From an uncultured Atopobiaceae bacterium (GTDB lineage Bacteria; Actinomycetota; Coriobacteriia; Coriobacteriales; Atopobiaceae): a DNA stretch of 64,000 nt. A model generated the notes under the pieces. The model was not told where the DNA came from and did not search any database. It worked only from the letters and a program-made list of their open reading frames with translations. The translations under genes and the position numbers were made by a program. Shown here in pieces: positions 43,282 to 55,476 of this stretch; position 1 is the stretch's first letter; each line of letters starts with the position of its first letter. The stretch covers positions 1-64,000 of the forward strand of contig CALULO010000003.1 of NCBI GenBank assembly GCA_944321515.1, written 5' to 3'.

Positions 43282-44007
43282 GTGACGGAGACGGCGACTG
43301 ACAGGCTGCGGCTCATACTGGGCGACGACGGGCTCGCCCGGCTTGCGGCGGCGCGCGTGGCCGTGATCGGCCTCGGCGGCGTGGGGTCCTCCTGTGCGGA
43401 GGCGCTCGTGCGCGGAGGCGTGGGGCGCCTCGTCCTTCTCGACCGTGACGTGGTGGCACCAAGCAACCTCAACCGTCAGGCCATAGCGTTCACCAGCACG
43501 ATTGGCCGGCCCAAGGCCGAGGTGATGCGCGAGATGGCGCTCGACATCAACCCCGCCGCCGACGTCGCCGCCGTGCACGCCTTCCTTGACAAGGATCGCC
43601 TTGACGAGCAGATGGACGGGCTCGGCCAGGTCGACTACGTGGTCGACGCCATCGACACGCTCTCCCAGAAGCTGCGACTGGCGCAGTGGTGCCAGGTGCG
43701 GGGCGTCCCCGAGCTGTCCGCGATGGGCGGCGCCAACAAGCTCGACCCGTGCCGCCTGCGCTTCGCGCGAATCGAGGACACCGTCAGCTGCCCGCTCGCG
43801 CGCGTCATGCGCAAGGAGTGCCGTCGGCGCGGCATCCGCGGCCTGCGCGTCCTCTACTCCGACGAGCAGCCCGTGCGCATGGAGGCCATCTCCGACGAGC
43901 GCTGGATGCGCGAGGGGTCGCTCCTCGGCACCATGAGCTACCTGCCGCCGATCATGGGCCAGATGATCGCGAGCCGCGTGATCCGCGACCTGCTGGGCTG
44001 GACGTAG
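43282..44007 (+). CDS. tcdA: tRNA threonylcarbamoyladenosine dehydratase (ThiF/MoeB-like)
   Basis: A 241-residue E1-like protein. The adenylate-binding VIGLGGVGSSCAEALVRGGVG is followed by LLDRDVVAPSNLNRQ (ATP/Mg contact) and YVVDAIDTLSQKL. The missing C-terminal ubiquitin-like-fold domain and the VLYSDEQPV block favour TcdA (cyclises t6A37 in tRNA) over MoeB. Its start is 48 bp after repeat array B. The next gene is AT-rich and probably of different origin. Confidence 0.88.
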   Translation: MTETATDRLRLILGDDGLARLAAARVAVIGLGGVGSSCAEALVRGGVGRLVLLDRDVVAPSNLNRQAIAFTSTIGRPKAEVMREMALDINPAADVAAVHAFLDKDRLDEQMDGLGQVDYVVDAIDTLSQKLRLAQWCQVRGVPELSAMGGANKLDPCRLRFARIEDTVSCPLARVMRKECRRRGIRGLRVLYSDEQPVRMEAISDERWMREGSLLGTMSYLPPIMGQMIASRVIRDLLGWT

Positions 44008-44090
44008 TGCCTACTTGACAGGCCTTAGCGTCTCCACCACCAGGCGGACGCGAGTTATCATCATCTCAAGGACTGAACGTGGAGGTCAGA

Positions 44091-45188
44091 ATGGATGCGA
44101 CGAAAGCTCGGGGCGAGAACTGCTCAGAAGAATGCGGGAGATGCCTCGCGAATAGACTGACCCTGATTATCAATAAATACTCCTCAACCGAAAGCCGCGC
44201 GTATAGCGAGGAAATCACTGCGCTTGCAGAGAACAAACTCGGTTTCGAATCTGTCGATGAGGCATGCGACGCCGGCGTCAACATTTTGTCCAACCAACAA
44301 AATAGTAATGCCCTCAGATACGCGGCTCTCTACTACCTTTCCGTTCTTCTGCGCCATCAGGAGCGCCTAGAGGATTTGGAGAAAATCTTCTCCCAGTATG
44401 GAAGCGAATACGAGGGCCATAAGACGTACCAGCTCATCTACCTTACGTTCAAAGACGCCCAAGGTATTACGAGACAGTCCGAGGCAGATAATCTCATGCG
44501 ACAAGCGCAGAAGCTACGTGAGACCATGCCTGACGACGCTGGAGTCCAGCATCTTTACGCGCACATCGTCTGCTCCTGTCAGGAATTTTCACAACGCAAC
44601 GGTCGAGAGCTTAATCAAGAGAAAATTGATCTTGCCCTCCAAGCAGTTGATGCGGCCGTCGAGCTCAGCCCACATTACGCAAAGTTCTATGCCACGCGCG
44701 CTCGACTGCATATCCTCAAGAAAAACTGGCAAGATGCTCGAAATGATGTTAATAATGCCATTAAGCTCGAGCGACATAACGACACAAGTTATGCACTTCA
44801 CGTTAGCAACTATCAGTATATACGCGCTCTGATTCTCAACGAGGAGACTCGAGAAACAATCCGGAGCAGCGAAAAGGCAGCTGCGGAGCGTTTTTCTGAA
44901 CAACTCAAGGAGGTGCGCAGCAACACCAACTCTACCCTTGAAGTCGTAGGTTTCTTTGCCGGCATCATTGGTTTCATAGCTGGCAGCCTTAGCATTTGTA
45001 CCTCTACACAGTCCTTCGAGTCCGCAGCACGGCTCATCCTCGTCATGATGGGCGCGTTGCTTGTTGCCTTCACGGGCTTTTCCATGCTACTCAGTCGCAT
45101 TGATGCTGAGCGAAAGCGAGTTGCACGTCGCTACGCTGCTGTTCTCGCTATTGGAATACTTGCAATAATCGGCGCGCTATTTATTTAA
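44091..45188 (+). CDS. TPR-like protein with three C-terminal membrane spans (AT-rich island)
   Basis: 365 residues, no named family recognised. The N-terminus has a Cys cluster (C11, C15, C18). A helical region contains a TPR-like pair at about 182-228 (ALQAVDAAVELSPHYAKFYA and the next hairpin). A coiled-coil-like stretch (260-280) leads to membrane spans at about 283-304, 312-334 and 348-365. ATG 44091 is favoured by GGAGGT 5 nt upstream. Its codons are AT-rich (AAA, ATT, AAT) unlike neighbours, suggesting recent transfer. The PP2C gene follows 19 bp later with its own AAGGAG, so the two form an operon. Confidence 0.7.
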   Translation: MDATKARGENCSEECGRCLANRLTLIINKYSSTESRAYSEEITALAENKLGFESVDEACDAGVNILSNQQNSNALRYAALYYLSVLLRHQERLEDLEKIFSQYGSEYEGHKTYQLIYLTFKDAQGITRQSEADNLMRQAQKLRETMPDDAGVQHLYAHIVCSCQEFSQRNGRELNQEKIDLALQAVDAAVELSPHYAKFYATRARLHILKKNWQDARNDVNNAIKLERHNDTSYALHVSNYQYIRALILNEETRETIRSSEKAAAERFSEQLKEVRSNTNSTLEVVGFFAGIIGFIAGSLSICTSTQSFESAARLILVMMGALLVAFTGFSMLLSRIDAERKRVARRYAAVLAIGILAIIGALFI

Positions 45189-45207
45189 TCCATTAAGGAG
45201 CAGCTGA

Positions 45208-46122
45208 ATGTTTTACCTCTCCGACCGAGGCGGAATTGCCAACGAGGATTATGTGTTTGCAGGAACAAATAAACAGGGCTATGCGTATGGGGTGATCGTG
45301 GACGGTGCTACCGGCCTGTACCCATCCAACCTCTTTGCCTCCTCGCACGCAAGTGACGCCCAGTGGCTCTCTCACACAGCTGGCAGATCAATCTCGAGCG
45401 CGCTTGCCGCAGGAGAAAGGCCGTCAGACGCAATTAAAACGGCATGCATGCTCTGCCAAGAGCAGTTCGAGAACGCTGTGGGACGCGCCGGGAAGGTTGA
45501 AAATGACCTCATTCCCTCCGCCACTGTAAGCGTTGTAAGCATGCGTGACGGCTGGCTTGATCTTGCTTGGCTCGGCGACTCACCGATTGCCCTGCTTCTG
45601 AACGACGCCGATGCCGTTGAGCGGGATATTCAAAATGCGAGCAATCATGCCCTTAGATGCATTCGTTCATATACGCCCAAAGTCATCACCTTTTCAAGCT
45701 CTGAGCTAGAGCGCCTTGACGAACGTGCGAAGATGATTATGGTCGAGCGTTCCAAAGGCAAGAAGCTCACCGGAAACGAGAAGCGCAAGGCCATCTCTGA
45801 CATCCTGCGGGCGCATCGTCGTCTCAGCAATACGCCCGGAGGGTACTTTAACTTCGATCCAACCGGAGCAGGCCTGTCACATCTGAACACGCTCTCAATA
45901 AGGCTTGAGCGCATTCGGGCAGTTGGAGGGTTCTCAGATGGCTACTTCGCGTCTTTCACCCTGTACGGTCTAGAAGGACTCGAGGATTTTCTTCGAAAAG
46001 CCAGCCATCACCATGCCCTCTCCCTTCTTGACCGTATGCGTGTGGTGGAGGCATCTGACCCTGACTTCGACACATACCCGCGTTTCAAACAGAGCGATGA
46101 CGCTAGCGTCTTTTTTCTCTAG
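45208..46122 (+). CDS. PP2C-family (PPM) serine/threonine phosphatase (AT-rich island)
   Basis: A 304-residue PPM phosphatase, cytoplasmic with no membrane span. The metal-site acids appear in order: NED at 12-14, VDGATG at 31-36, LGDS at 122-125, GGFSDG at 240-245 and DDAS at 297-300. These are the diagnostic PPM motifs. A charged insert (about 170-205, with KGKKLTGNEKRKA) is unusual. Composition matches the preceding TPR/membrane gene and not the flanks. No kinase is adjacent in the window. The pair may be a signalling or defence-type module; that is inference. Confidence 0.75.
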   Translation: MFYLSDRGGIANEDYVFAGTNKQGYAYGVIVDGATGLYPSNLFASSHASDAQWLSHTAGRSISSALAAGERPSDAIKTACMLCQEQFENAVGRAGKVENDLIPSATVSVVSMRDGWLDLAWLGDSPIALLLNDADAVERDIQNASNHALRCIRSYTPKVITFSSSELERLDERAKMIMVERSKGKKLTGNEKRKAISDILRAHRRLSNTPGGYFNFDPTGAGLSHLNTLSIRLERIRAVGGFSDGYFASFTLYGLEGLEDFLRKASHHHALSLLDRMRVVEASDPDFDTYPRFKQSDDASVFFL

Positions 46123-46310
46123 CCCCAGCATCTCCTCTTTTCCAAGGCGCGGCGTTGCGTGCCTAGCTCTAAGCGATTTGCCCCATGTCATTTATCTGAA
46201 CAAGAAAAAACGATTCCTGAGCCTAAGCAGTATCCCCTGAAGCACTATTTGAAGTTGATGCCCAGACGGCGAAAAGAACGTACGTCTCTTAGCACAGAGC
46301 GCATGCAATG

Positions 46311-46346
46311 AAAAGGGAGGGGCCGCGACGCTCGCGACCCCTCCCT
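46311..46346 (-). terminator. Intrinsic terminator of valS
   Basis: GGGAGGGG (46315-46322) pairs with CCCCTCCC, with additional pairing of GCGACG and CGTCGC-type bases in between; TTTTC follows on the minus strand. It lies about 20 bp after the valS stop. The rest of the 46,123-46,366 gap shows no gene. Confidence 0.85.
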
Positions 46347-46366
46347 TCGGCATATGTGATTCAGGT

Positions 46367-49060
<2,694 letters not shown>

Positions 49061-49293
49061 GGTCTGTCCTCTCGTGGGGGTATTTGTCTAGCAGTTCAAC
49101 AGGATAGCACGCGCGCGGCGAAAGACCCTCCCGGCGAGAAGAACCACAGGCAGGGCAGGCGTCCCCGACGGCTCCCGGGCACGGCGAACGACGCCCGGCC
49201 CGCTTGGAGCCCACGCGCGCTTTGCATAAACTATGTGCCCAAGGCGACCGGACCCGGCGGAGGGCCACGTCGGGGGTTACGTGAGGAGGCACC

Positions 49294-50055
49294 GTGGGAA
49301 GCGCGACGCTCTACGACATGCACTGTCACCTCGGGTGGTTCTCCGACCCGGCGCGCGGCGTGCTGGAGGCCCCCGAGCTCGGCCTCGGCCTTTTGGCGGT
49401 GACGGTGAACCCGGAGGAGTTCTCTCGCCTCCGTGCCCTGCTCCCCGGCGAGAAGGACGTGCGCGTGGCGGCCGGCCTCCACCCGTGGTGGGTCAACGGC
49501 GCCGCGGACGCAGACGCGCTCGTAGGGCTCATTCCAGAAACGCGCTGGGTCGGTGAGATAGGCCTCGACGCCGCGCCGCGCCATGCGGCGACCTATCCCG
49601 CGCAGCTGGCCGTCTTCGAGCGCGCCTGCGCGGCCTGTGCTGCGTCGAGCGACCCCGCCGCGCCCAAGGTCCTCTCCATACACGCCGTCCGCGCCGCCAC
49701 GGACGCGCTCGACGCCCTTGAGCGCACGGGAGCCGCGGAGCGATGCCGTTGCGTGCTGCACTGGTTCTCCGGGAGCTCGGAGGAGCTCTGGCGCGCGGCG
49801 CGCCTTGGGTGCCGCTTCTCGCTGGGCGAGCGCGCGCTCGCCACGCGGCGCGGTCGCGAGTACGCGAGGGTCCTCCCGGGCGACGCGCTGCTCACCGAGA
49901 CCGACCTGCCGCCGGAGGAGGGCTCGGCGCTCACCGCCGCTGACGTCGTAGCCTCCCTCGAGCGCACGGTGGCCGCCATCGCCGAGGCGCGTCACGCCGA
50001 CCCCGGGCAGACCAGGGCCCTTCTCGCCCGCAACGCGGACGCGCTCCTCAGGTAG
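49294..50055 (+). CDS. TatD family metal-dependent hydrolase
   Basis: A 253-residue TIM-barrel hydrolase of the TatD DNase family. Metal ligands are seen in YDMHCHL, AGLHPWWV, GEIGLD, SIHAVR, LHWFSG and ETDLPP. Rather short and divergent from the standard (HGHLD replaced by HCHLG) but the ligand order is kept. It may act as a 3'-5' DNase in repair. GTG 49294 follows GAGGAGG. It carries an internal copy of the 11-mer at 49448 that, with the eight following bases, is nearly identical to the copy at 56828. Confidence 0.82.
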   Translation: MGSATLYDMHCHLGWFSDPARGVLEAPELGLGLLAVTVNPEEFSRLRALLPGEKDVRVAAGLHPWWVNGAADADALVGLIPETRWVGEIGLDAAPRHAATYPAQLAVFERACAACAASSDPAAPKVLSIHAVRAATDALDALERTGAAERCRCVLHWFSGSSEELWRAARLGCRFSLGERALATRRGREYARVLPGDALLTETDLPPEEGSALTAADVVASLERTVAAIAEARHADPGQTRALLARNADALLR

Positions 50056-50088
50056 CGCTTCCCAGGCGCCTCCCGCCATGTGCGGGAT

Positions 50089-50117
50089 TTGAGAGCGGGC
50101 TGCGGCAATGGTAGAGT
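50089..50117 (+). promoter_or_regulatory. Promoter of the GT8 gene
   Basis: TTGAGA (50089-50094) and TAGAGT (50112-50117) are 17 bp apart, about 35 bp before the ATG. Good sigma-70-like geometry. Confidence 0.55.
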
Positions 50118-50151
50118 TGGGTGGTCTCTGTAGGCGGCGCGAAGAGGACCA

Positions 50152-51276
50152 ATGAAGCCACTGCGCAAGACCACGCACGTGAGAAACCCGCTTTCCTCGA
50201 CGATGCTCGCAAGCTCGTCCGTTGACCTTGACCTGCCGCTCACCGACGTCGTCATCGTCTTTGCGTGCAGCGAGAACTTCGTACCGTACCTCTCGGTGGC
50301 CATACAGTCGATCATCGAGAACGCCAACGCGAGCCGCCGCTACGACGTGGTGGTGCTGACGCGCAACATCTCCCCGGCGTCCATGATCACACTCACCCGC
50401 CAGGCCAAGTCGGACAATGTGGGCATCGGCTTTCTCGACGTGGACGCGGCGCTCGGCGAGATCGAGCTCCCCCACCACGGGCACTTCCGCCCGGAGACCT
50501 ACTACCGCCTGCTTGCCCCGCAGCTCCTGCCAAACGTAGACAAGGCCATCTACCTGGACTCCGATCTCATTGTCTGTGACGACATCGCCAAGCTCTTCGA
50601 CGTGGACGTGACCGGCTACCCGCTGGCCGCCACGCGCGACGCGGACACGATAGGCCAGATCGACGGCTACGACACCACCGTCGGCCCCTATCTTGCGCGC
50701 GAGCTCGGCATGAAAGACCCGCACGACTACTTCCAGGCGGGCGTCCTGCTGATGAACCTCGCCGAGCTGCGGCGCACCGTGACGCCGGAGGAGTTCCTCG
50801 AGCTCTCCACGCAGCGCATGTGGCGCTGGCTTGACCAGGACGTGCTCAACAAGGTTGTCAACGGCAACTACGTGCGCGTGCACATGCGCTGGAACTACCT
50901 CATGGACTGGCAGCACCTGCGCCGTACCCACATCGTGTCCAACGCCCCGGCTGACGTGCGCGCCGAGTACGAGGAGGCGGCAACGGACCCGGCGATCATC
51001 CACTTTGCAGGGCCGGACAACCGCCCCTGGCTCTACGTGGACGCCGACCGCGCAGACGACTTCTGGCGTTACGCGATGCGCTCGCCCTACCTGGACGAGA
51101 TTCGCGGCCAGCTGGAGGAGTCCCGCGCCACCGCGAGCGGGCTCGCCAAGAGGCTGCAGGTCATCGTGCTCTACAAGGGCATCATGCCGGCCTTCGACAA
51201 GACCTGCCCTCCCGGCACGATGCGCCGCAAGGCGATCATCTCGACCTACATGGGCCTCGGCGGCTCGACGCTCTAG
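50152..51276 (+). CDS. Family 8 glycosyltransferase
   Basis: A 374-residue GT8 enzyme. The N-terminal IVFACSENFVPYLSVAIQSI, the metal-binding DXD in AIYLDSDLIVCDDI, GYPLAATRDAD and the C-terminal DQDVLNKVVNG plus FAGPDNRPW are typical of the LgtC/RfaJ/GspA group. It transfers glucose or galactose from a UDP-sugar to a surface glycan or protein. The first 30 residues are a basic N-terminal extension. It stands alone with its own promoter and a short hairpin downstream. Confidence 0.88.
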   Translation: MKPLRKTTHVRNPLSSTMLASSSVDLDLPLTDVVIVFACSENFVPYLSVAIQSIIENANASRRYDVVVLTRNISPASMITLTRQAKSDNVGIGFLDVDAALGEIELPHHGHFRPETYYRLLAPQLLPNVDKAIYLDSDLIVCDDIAKLFDVDVTGYPLAATRDADTIGQIDGYDTTVGPYLARELGMKDPHDYFQAGVLLMNLAELRRTVTPEEFLELSTQRMWRWLDQDVLNKVVNGNYVRVHMRWNYLMDWQHLRRTHIVSNAPADVRAEYEEAATDPAIIHFAGPDNRPWLYVDADRADDFWRYAMRSPYLDEIRGQLEESRATASGLAKRLQVIVLYKGIMPAFDKTCPPGTMRRKAIISTYMGLGGSTL

Positions 51277-51315
51277 CGACATCCAGGGAAGAGCCCCACG
51301 GACGTCATCCCCGTA

Positions 51316-51341
51316 CTGCTCCCCCACCGAGGGAGCAGTTT
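51316..51341 (+). terminator. Terminator of the GT8 gene
   Basis: CTGCTCCC (51316-51323) and GGGAGCAG (51331-51338) pair perfectly and are followed by TTTC on the plus strand. Confidence 0.6.
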
Positions 51342-51363
51342 CACGTTCATCCGCCAAAGGTAG

Positions 51364-51407
51364 AAAAAGGCCTGTGAGACGTCCGCTTCGGGATGCCTCA
51401 CAGGCCT
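51364..51407 (-). terminator. Intrinsic terminator of clpX
   Basis: On the minus strand 11-bp arms AGGCCTGTGAG / CTCACAGGCCT are followed by TTTTTC. It lies about 50 bp after the clpX stop. Confidence 0.88.
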
Positions 51408-51457
51408 AGGTGCCCCCACGATGGGGGCGAAGTTGCGCCGCGGAACGAGGACAGGAC

Positions 51458-52783
51458 CTACGACGCGTCAGCCAGGCGGTGCTTGCCGTGGGCCGTGGTC
51501 ACGAGACGCGGCTGCTCCTTGCCGCCGACGCTCTCCTTCGTGACGACCACCTTGGTGATGTCGAGGTCGCTCGGGAGGTCGAACATCGTGTCCTGCAGCG
51601 TCGCCTCGCAGATGGCGCGCAGCCCTCGGGCGCCCGTGCCGCGGGAGATGGCCTGGCGGGCAATCTCCGCGAGCGCGTCGTCCTCGAAGACCAGGTCCAC
51701 GCCCTCGAGCTCGAACATGCGCTTGTACTGCTTGACGAGCGCGTTTCTCGGCTGGGTGAGGATGCTCACGAGGTCTTCCTCGGTGAGCTCGCGCGTGGAG
51801 GTGATCACCGGGATGCGGCCGAGGAACTCCGGGATCATGCCGAACTTGTGGAGGTCCTGCGGCATGACCTGCTCCATGAGGTAGTTCTCGTCCTGCTCCG
51901 GGCCCTTGCCCACCTCGGCCGCAAAGCCGACGCCCTTCTTGCCGATGCGGTCAGCCACGATCTTGTCCAGCCCGACGAAGGCGCCGCCGCAGATGAACAG
52001 GATGTTGGTGGTGTCGATGTGGATGAGCTCCTGCTGGGGGTGCTTGCGACCGCCCTGCGGGGGCACGCTGGCCTCGGTCCCCTCGAGGATCTTGAGGAGG
52101 GCCTGCTGCACGCCCTCGCCGGAGACGTCACGCGTGATGGAGAGGTTCTCCGCCTTGCGCGCGATCTTGTCGATCTCGTCGACGTAGACGATGCCCACCT
52201 GCGCGCGCTCCACGTCGCCATCGGCGGCGGTGATGAGCTTGAGCAGGATGTTCTCCACGTCCTCGCCCACGTAGCCCGCCTCGGTGAGGGTGGTGGCGTC
52301 GGCGATGGCAAACGGCACCTCGAGGAAGCGCGCAAGGGTCTGGGCCAGGAGCGTCTTGCCCGTGCCGGTGGGACCCAGCAGCAGGATGTTGCTCTTGGCG
52401 ATCTCCACCTGCTCCTCGCCCTCGGGCACCTCGTCGTTCCCGGAGAGAATGCGGCGGTAGTGGTTGTAGACGGCGACGCTCATGGCACGCTTGGCCTGCT
52501 CCTGCCCCATGACGTACTGGGAGAGCTCGTCGTAGATCTCGTGCGGGGTGGGCAGGTTCTTGATGGGCAGGCTCGTCTCCTGCACCTCGTCCATGGCCTC
52601 GACGTCCCCCGCGTGGTCGACCTCGTCGATCATGTCGGAGCAGGCGTGCACGCACTCGTCACAGATGTAGACGCCGCCCGGGCCCGCGATGAGCTTGCTC
52701 ACCTGGCTGCGGGTCTTGCCGCAGAACGAGCAGAACATCTCGCCGGACGCGCCGGAACTGCCAATCTGATCGTTGTTGGACAT
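51458..52783 (-). CDS. clpX: ATP-dependent Clp protease ATP-binding subunit
   Basis: A 441-residue AAA+ unfoldase. The N-terminal zinc-binding domain has CSFCGK and CDECV; Walker [14 protein letters not shown], Walker [10 protein letters not shown] and the pore loop region GYVGEDVE are intact. ClpX recognises tagged proteins and feeds them to ClpP, which is encoded 6 bp upstream on the same strand. Order tig-clpP-clpX is the widely conserved arrangement. Confidence 0.97.
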   Translation of the reverse strand: MSNNDQIGSSGASGEMFCSFCGKTRSQVSKLIAGPGGVYICDECVHACSDMIDEVDHAGDVEAMDEVQETSLPIKNLPTPHEIYDELSQYVMGQEQAKRAMSVAVYNHYRRILSGNDEVPEGEEQVEIAKSNILLLGPTGTGKTLLAQTLARFLEVPFAIADATTLTEAGYVGEDVENILLKLITAADGDVERAQVGIVYVDEIDKIARKAENLSITRDVSGEGVQQALLKILEGTEASVPPQGGRKHPQQELIHIDTTNILFICGGAFVGLDKIVADRIGKKGVGFAAEVGKGPEQDENYLMEQVMPQDLHKFGMIPEFLGRIPVITSTRELTEEDLVSILTQPRNALVKQYKRMFELEGVDLVFEDDALAEIARQAISRGTGARGLRAICEATLQDTMFDLPSDLDITKVVVTKESVGGKEQPRLVTTAHGKHRLADAS

Positions 52784-52789
52784 CTGACT

Positions 52790-53407
52790 TTACTCCTGGG
52801 TCTGGTCGGCGCGGGTGGTGATGACCTTGTCCACGAGACCGTAGGCGCAGGCCTCCGCGGCGCGCATGTAGTTGTCGCGCTCGGTGTCCGCGTTGATCTT
52901 CTCGATGGGCTGGCCGGTGGCCTCGGAGAGAATCTCGTTGAGGCGCTGACGGATCCAGCGGGTCTCGTCCGCCACGATCTGGATGTCGGTCTGCTGGCCC
53001 TGGACGCCCGAGCTCGGCTGGTGGATGAGCACCATGGAGTTCGGGAGTGCCAGGCGCTTGCCCTTGGCACCGCTTGCGAGGATAGCGGCACCCATCGAGG
53101 CGGCCATACCCACGCAGATGGTGGAGACGTCAGGCTTGATGAAGTTCATCGTGTCGATGATGCCAAGGCCAGAGTAGACGTCGCCGCCCGGAGAGTCGAT
53201 GTAGAGCGCGATGTCCTTGTCCGGGTCCTGGCTCTCGAGATGCAGGAGCTGCGCGATCACGAGGTTGGCGGAGTCGCGCGTAACCTCCTCGCCAAGGAAC
53301 ACGATGCGGTCGTTGAGCAGGCGAGAATAGATGTCGTAGCTGCGCTCGCCACGCGGCGTCTGCTCCACGACATAGGGGATGAGCGGGATATTTGTGGGCT
53401 GGTGCAT
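52790..53407 (-). CDS. clpP: ATP-dependent Clp protease proteolytic subunit
   Basis: A 205-residue ClpP. Catalytic Ser in [11 protein letters not shown], His in [11 protein letters not shown] and Asp further on (the [14 protein letters not shown] block) are in place. [19 protein letters not shown] is the family signature. I start at ATG 53407 (GGAG a few bases upstream); the frame continues 26 codons upstream but is not homologous. 6 bp separates it from clpX. Confidence 0.96.
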   Translation of the reverse strand: MHQPTNIPLIPYVVEQTPRGERSYDIYSRLLNDRIVFLGEEVTRDSANLVIAQLLHLESQDPDKDIALYIDSPGGDVYSGLGIIDTMNFIKPDVSTICVGMAASMGAAILASGAKGKRLALPNSMVLIHQPSSGVQGQQTDIQIVADETRWIRQRLNEILSEATGQPIEKINADTERDNYMRAAEACAYGLVDKVITTRADQTQE

Positions 53408-53511
53408 GTGTGCTCCGTTCCTTGGGGGGACGCGAGGTCCCGTTTGTAGAAAGCCCCGGGCGAGACTCAACTCGTCCGGGGCCACGCTACCTTGAAGCGG
53501 GCGCGAGGGGG

Positions 53512-54876
53512 CTACTCGGCGTCAGAGTCCTCGTTCTTCTCGCCCTCAGCCTCGGCCTTGACGCGCTCAGCAACCTCGTCCACGGTGTTGACCTTAGCGT
53601 TCTCGACCAGCCAGTCGAGGGCCTTGGTGCGGCGGATGGAGTCGCGGATGGCGGGCAGACGGCCCTCGGAGCGCCACTGCTCGATGCCGGCGTCAACGTC
53701 CTCGACGCCAGCGCGCTCGAACTCGGCGCGGACGTCGTCCTCGGTGGCCTCAAGGCCGAGCTTGGCGGCCACGGCGTCCAGGGCGAGCGACTGACGGGCG
53801 CGCTCCTCGGCCTGGGTGTGGAGGTCGGCGATGAAGTCGTCGGACTTCACGCCGCGGGCGCGCAGGAACATGTCAAGGCTGATGTTCTGGCGCTGGAGCT
53901 GGCTGAGGAACTCGGAGGCGAGCTCGTTGAAGATCTCGTTCTGGTAGGCCTCGGGCACGGTCTCGAGCTTGAGCAGCTTGCCCATGGCCTCGACCACGCG
54001 GTCCTCCTTGAGGTTGGGGATCGTGGTCTTCTTGTCGCCCTCGATCTCCTCCTTGACGGCCTCGCGGAAGGCGGCAACGTCGTCATAGCCGTACTTCTTG
54101 GCGATCTCGTCGTCGAGCTCGGGGGTGACGGCCTTCTTGATGGCGTTCAGGGTCACCTTGACGGTGAAGGTGTGCGAGTGGGTCTCCCCCTCGTGCTCGT
54201 GGCTGTGGGTCCAGGAGATCTCCTTGGTCTCGCCCTTCTTCATGCCGATGATGCCGGCCTGGAGCTCAGGGGCGACCTGCTGGCCGTCAAGCGCGAGCAT
54301 GCGGTTCTTGCCCGCGAGGTGGCCGGCGCCCTCGACGTTCTCGATGTCGACGGAGACGATGTCACCCTCGACGACAGCGCGGTCCTCCTCGACGTCCTCG
54401 TAGGTCACCTGATAGGTGAGCAGCTGGTTGATCTGCCAGTCGATCTCGGCCTCGGTGGCCTCCATCGGCGGGAGGTCAATCTCCGGCGCGTCGTAGCTCT
54501 CGAGCTCGGCGGCCGGGCGCACACCGATGGTAGCGGTGACCACGTAGTCAGCGCCCTGGGCAGCAAGCTCGGGATCGGCGCCCTCGGCGCCGAAGCTCAC
54601 GCGGCCCACGGGGGTGACGTCGAGCTCCTCGAGCATCATGGGCTCGGCGGCGTTGAGCAGGTCGTTGGTGGCCTGGGCGAGCACGGCCTCGCGGCCGATG
54701 ATGCCGTCGATCACCGGACGCGGCGCGTGGCCGCGACGGAAGCCCTGGAAGTTGTACTTCTTGGCGATGTCCTTGTAGGTCTTGGCGATGGCCTTGTCCA
54801 CGTCCTCGGCGGGAATGGTGACCGTGGCGGCCAGCTTCTCGTCGACGGGCGTCTCGGCGGTGACGGTGATCTTCAA
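53512..54876 (-). CDS. tig: Trigger factor chaperone
   Basis: A 454-residue ribosome-associated chaperone. The ribosome-binding N-domain has the [16 protein letters not shown] segment (GFRxGxxP signature), followed by the FKBP-type PPIase domain ([21 protein letters not shown]) and a helical C-domain. The tail is acidic and ends NEDSDAE; the codons for GEKNED are a minus-strand copy of the 11-mer motif. 104 bp separates it from clpP. Confidence 0.95.
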   Translation of the reverse strand: MKITVTAETPVDEKLAATVTIPAEDVDKAIAKTYKDIAKKYNFQGFRRGHAPRPVIDGIIGREAVLAQATNDLLNAAEPMMLEELDVTPVGRVSFGAEGADPELAAQGADYVVTATIGVRPAAELESYDAPEIDLPPMEATEAEIDWQINQLLTYQVTYEDVEEDRAVVEGDIVSVDIENVEGAGHLAGKNRMLALDGQQVAPELQAGIIGMKKGETKEISWTHSHEHEGETHSHTFTVKVTLNAIKKAVTPELDDEIAKKYGYDDVAAFREAVKEEIEGDKKTTIPNLKEDRVVEAMGKLLKLETVPEAYQNEIFNELASEFLSQLQRQNISLDMFLRARGVKSDDFIADLHTQAEERARQSLALDAVAAKLGLEATEDDVRAEFERAGVEDVDAGIEQWRSEGRLPAIRDSIRRTKALDWLVENAKVNTVDEVAERVKAEAEGEKNEDSDAE

Positions 54877-54934
54877 CGTTCCTCCAGTGTCTCGTGCCTG
54901 GCGGGCCGACCCCGCCGTGCGTGCGTCTGTGTGC

Positions 54935-55021
54935 TGGTGCGGGCGAAAGGACTCGAACCTTCACGGGGTCTCCCCCACTGGAACCTAAATCCAGCGTGTC
55001 TACCAGTTCCACCACGCCCGC
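54935..55021 (-). tRNA. tRNA-Leu (anticodon UAG)
   Basis: An 87-base gene on the minus strand. The acceptor stem GCGGGCG pairs with CGCCCGC followed by an encoded ACCA. The anticodon stem CTGGA/TCCAG encloses TTTAGGT, giving anticodon UAG. A long variable arm (GGGGG...CCCC) and the T loop GGTTCGAGTCC confirm a class II leucine tRNA. It lies 58 bp upstream of tig in the same direction. Confidence 0.97.
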
Positions 55022-55151
55022 GGTTCGCACAGCATTCGAATGATAGCAAACTTCTACATCATACCCGCATCTCGGCAGATAATTCACGCGCCGGCGAGAA
55101 GGACGCGCGAGCTGCATGAACCGCCGCCCGCCGCGCGAGGGCGCGACGACC

Positions 55152-55330
55152 GTGACTTTGCGCGAGCTGGGGTTGCGTCGGCTCGCAGAATGTCACGCTT
55201 TCGAAACCCGATACGTGACTTCAAGCGAGCTCGTTCTTCTCGACTCGTTAAAAGTCACGCTTCTGGCCCCGCAATCGCCCCTGATACGTGACTTCAAGCG
55301 AGTCGCGCTCTCCGGCTCGCGCATAGTCAC
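55152..55330. repeat. Palindromic repeat array C (3 good units plus decay)
   Basis: Units at 55152-55196, 55215-55258 and 55288-55330 share the GTGACTTCAAGCGAG arms with arrays A and B. Spacing is less regular (63 and 73 bp). A degenerate fourth copy may start at 55344 (GTGACGCGACGC). The interior of unit 2 is CTCGTTCTTCTCGACTC, carrying a near-copy of the 11-mer motif. An exact copy lies at 55094. It occupies the 585-bp gap between tRNA-Leu and the Pot-like operon; no gene is seen here. Confidence 0.88.
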
Positions 55331-55402
55331 GCTTCTGCAGCCCGTGACGCGACGCCAGGCGAGCTCTCCCGGGCGCAAGGCGCGGCGGAGCCCGCCGCGC
55401 GA

Positions 55403-55476
55403 CTCGGTCATGCCCCGGTAACGCCCGGTGCCGGCGCCGTAAGAAAACCGCGCGCTCGGGTCATGGAACGGTAAGC
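55403..55476 (+). promoter_or_regulatory. Direct repeats upstream of the Pot/Phn-like operon
   Basis: CTCGGTCATGCCCCGGTAAC (55403) and CTCGGGTCATGGAACGGTAA (55455) are related copies 52 bp apart, with further GTAAG units nearby. They lie 150-200 bp before the binding-protein start and could be regulator sites. No regulator gene is adjacent. Confidence 0.3.

Noticed and set aside
44008..44078. TTGACA at 44015 as promoter of the AT-rich island
   Set aside because: A perfect -35 hexamer, but no -10 box at 16-18 bp; the TTATCAT downstream is 34 bp away.
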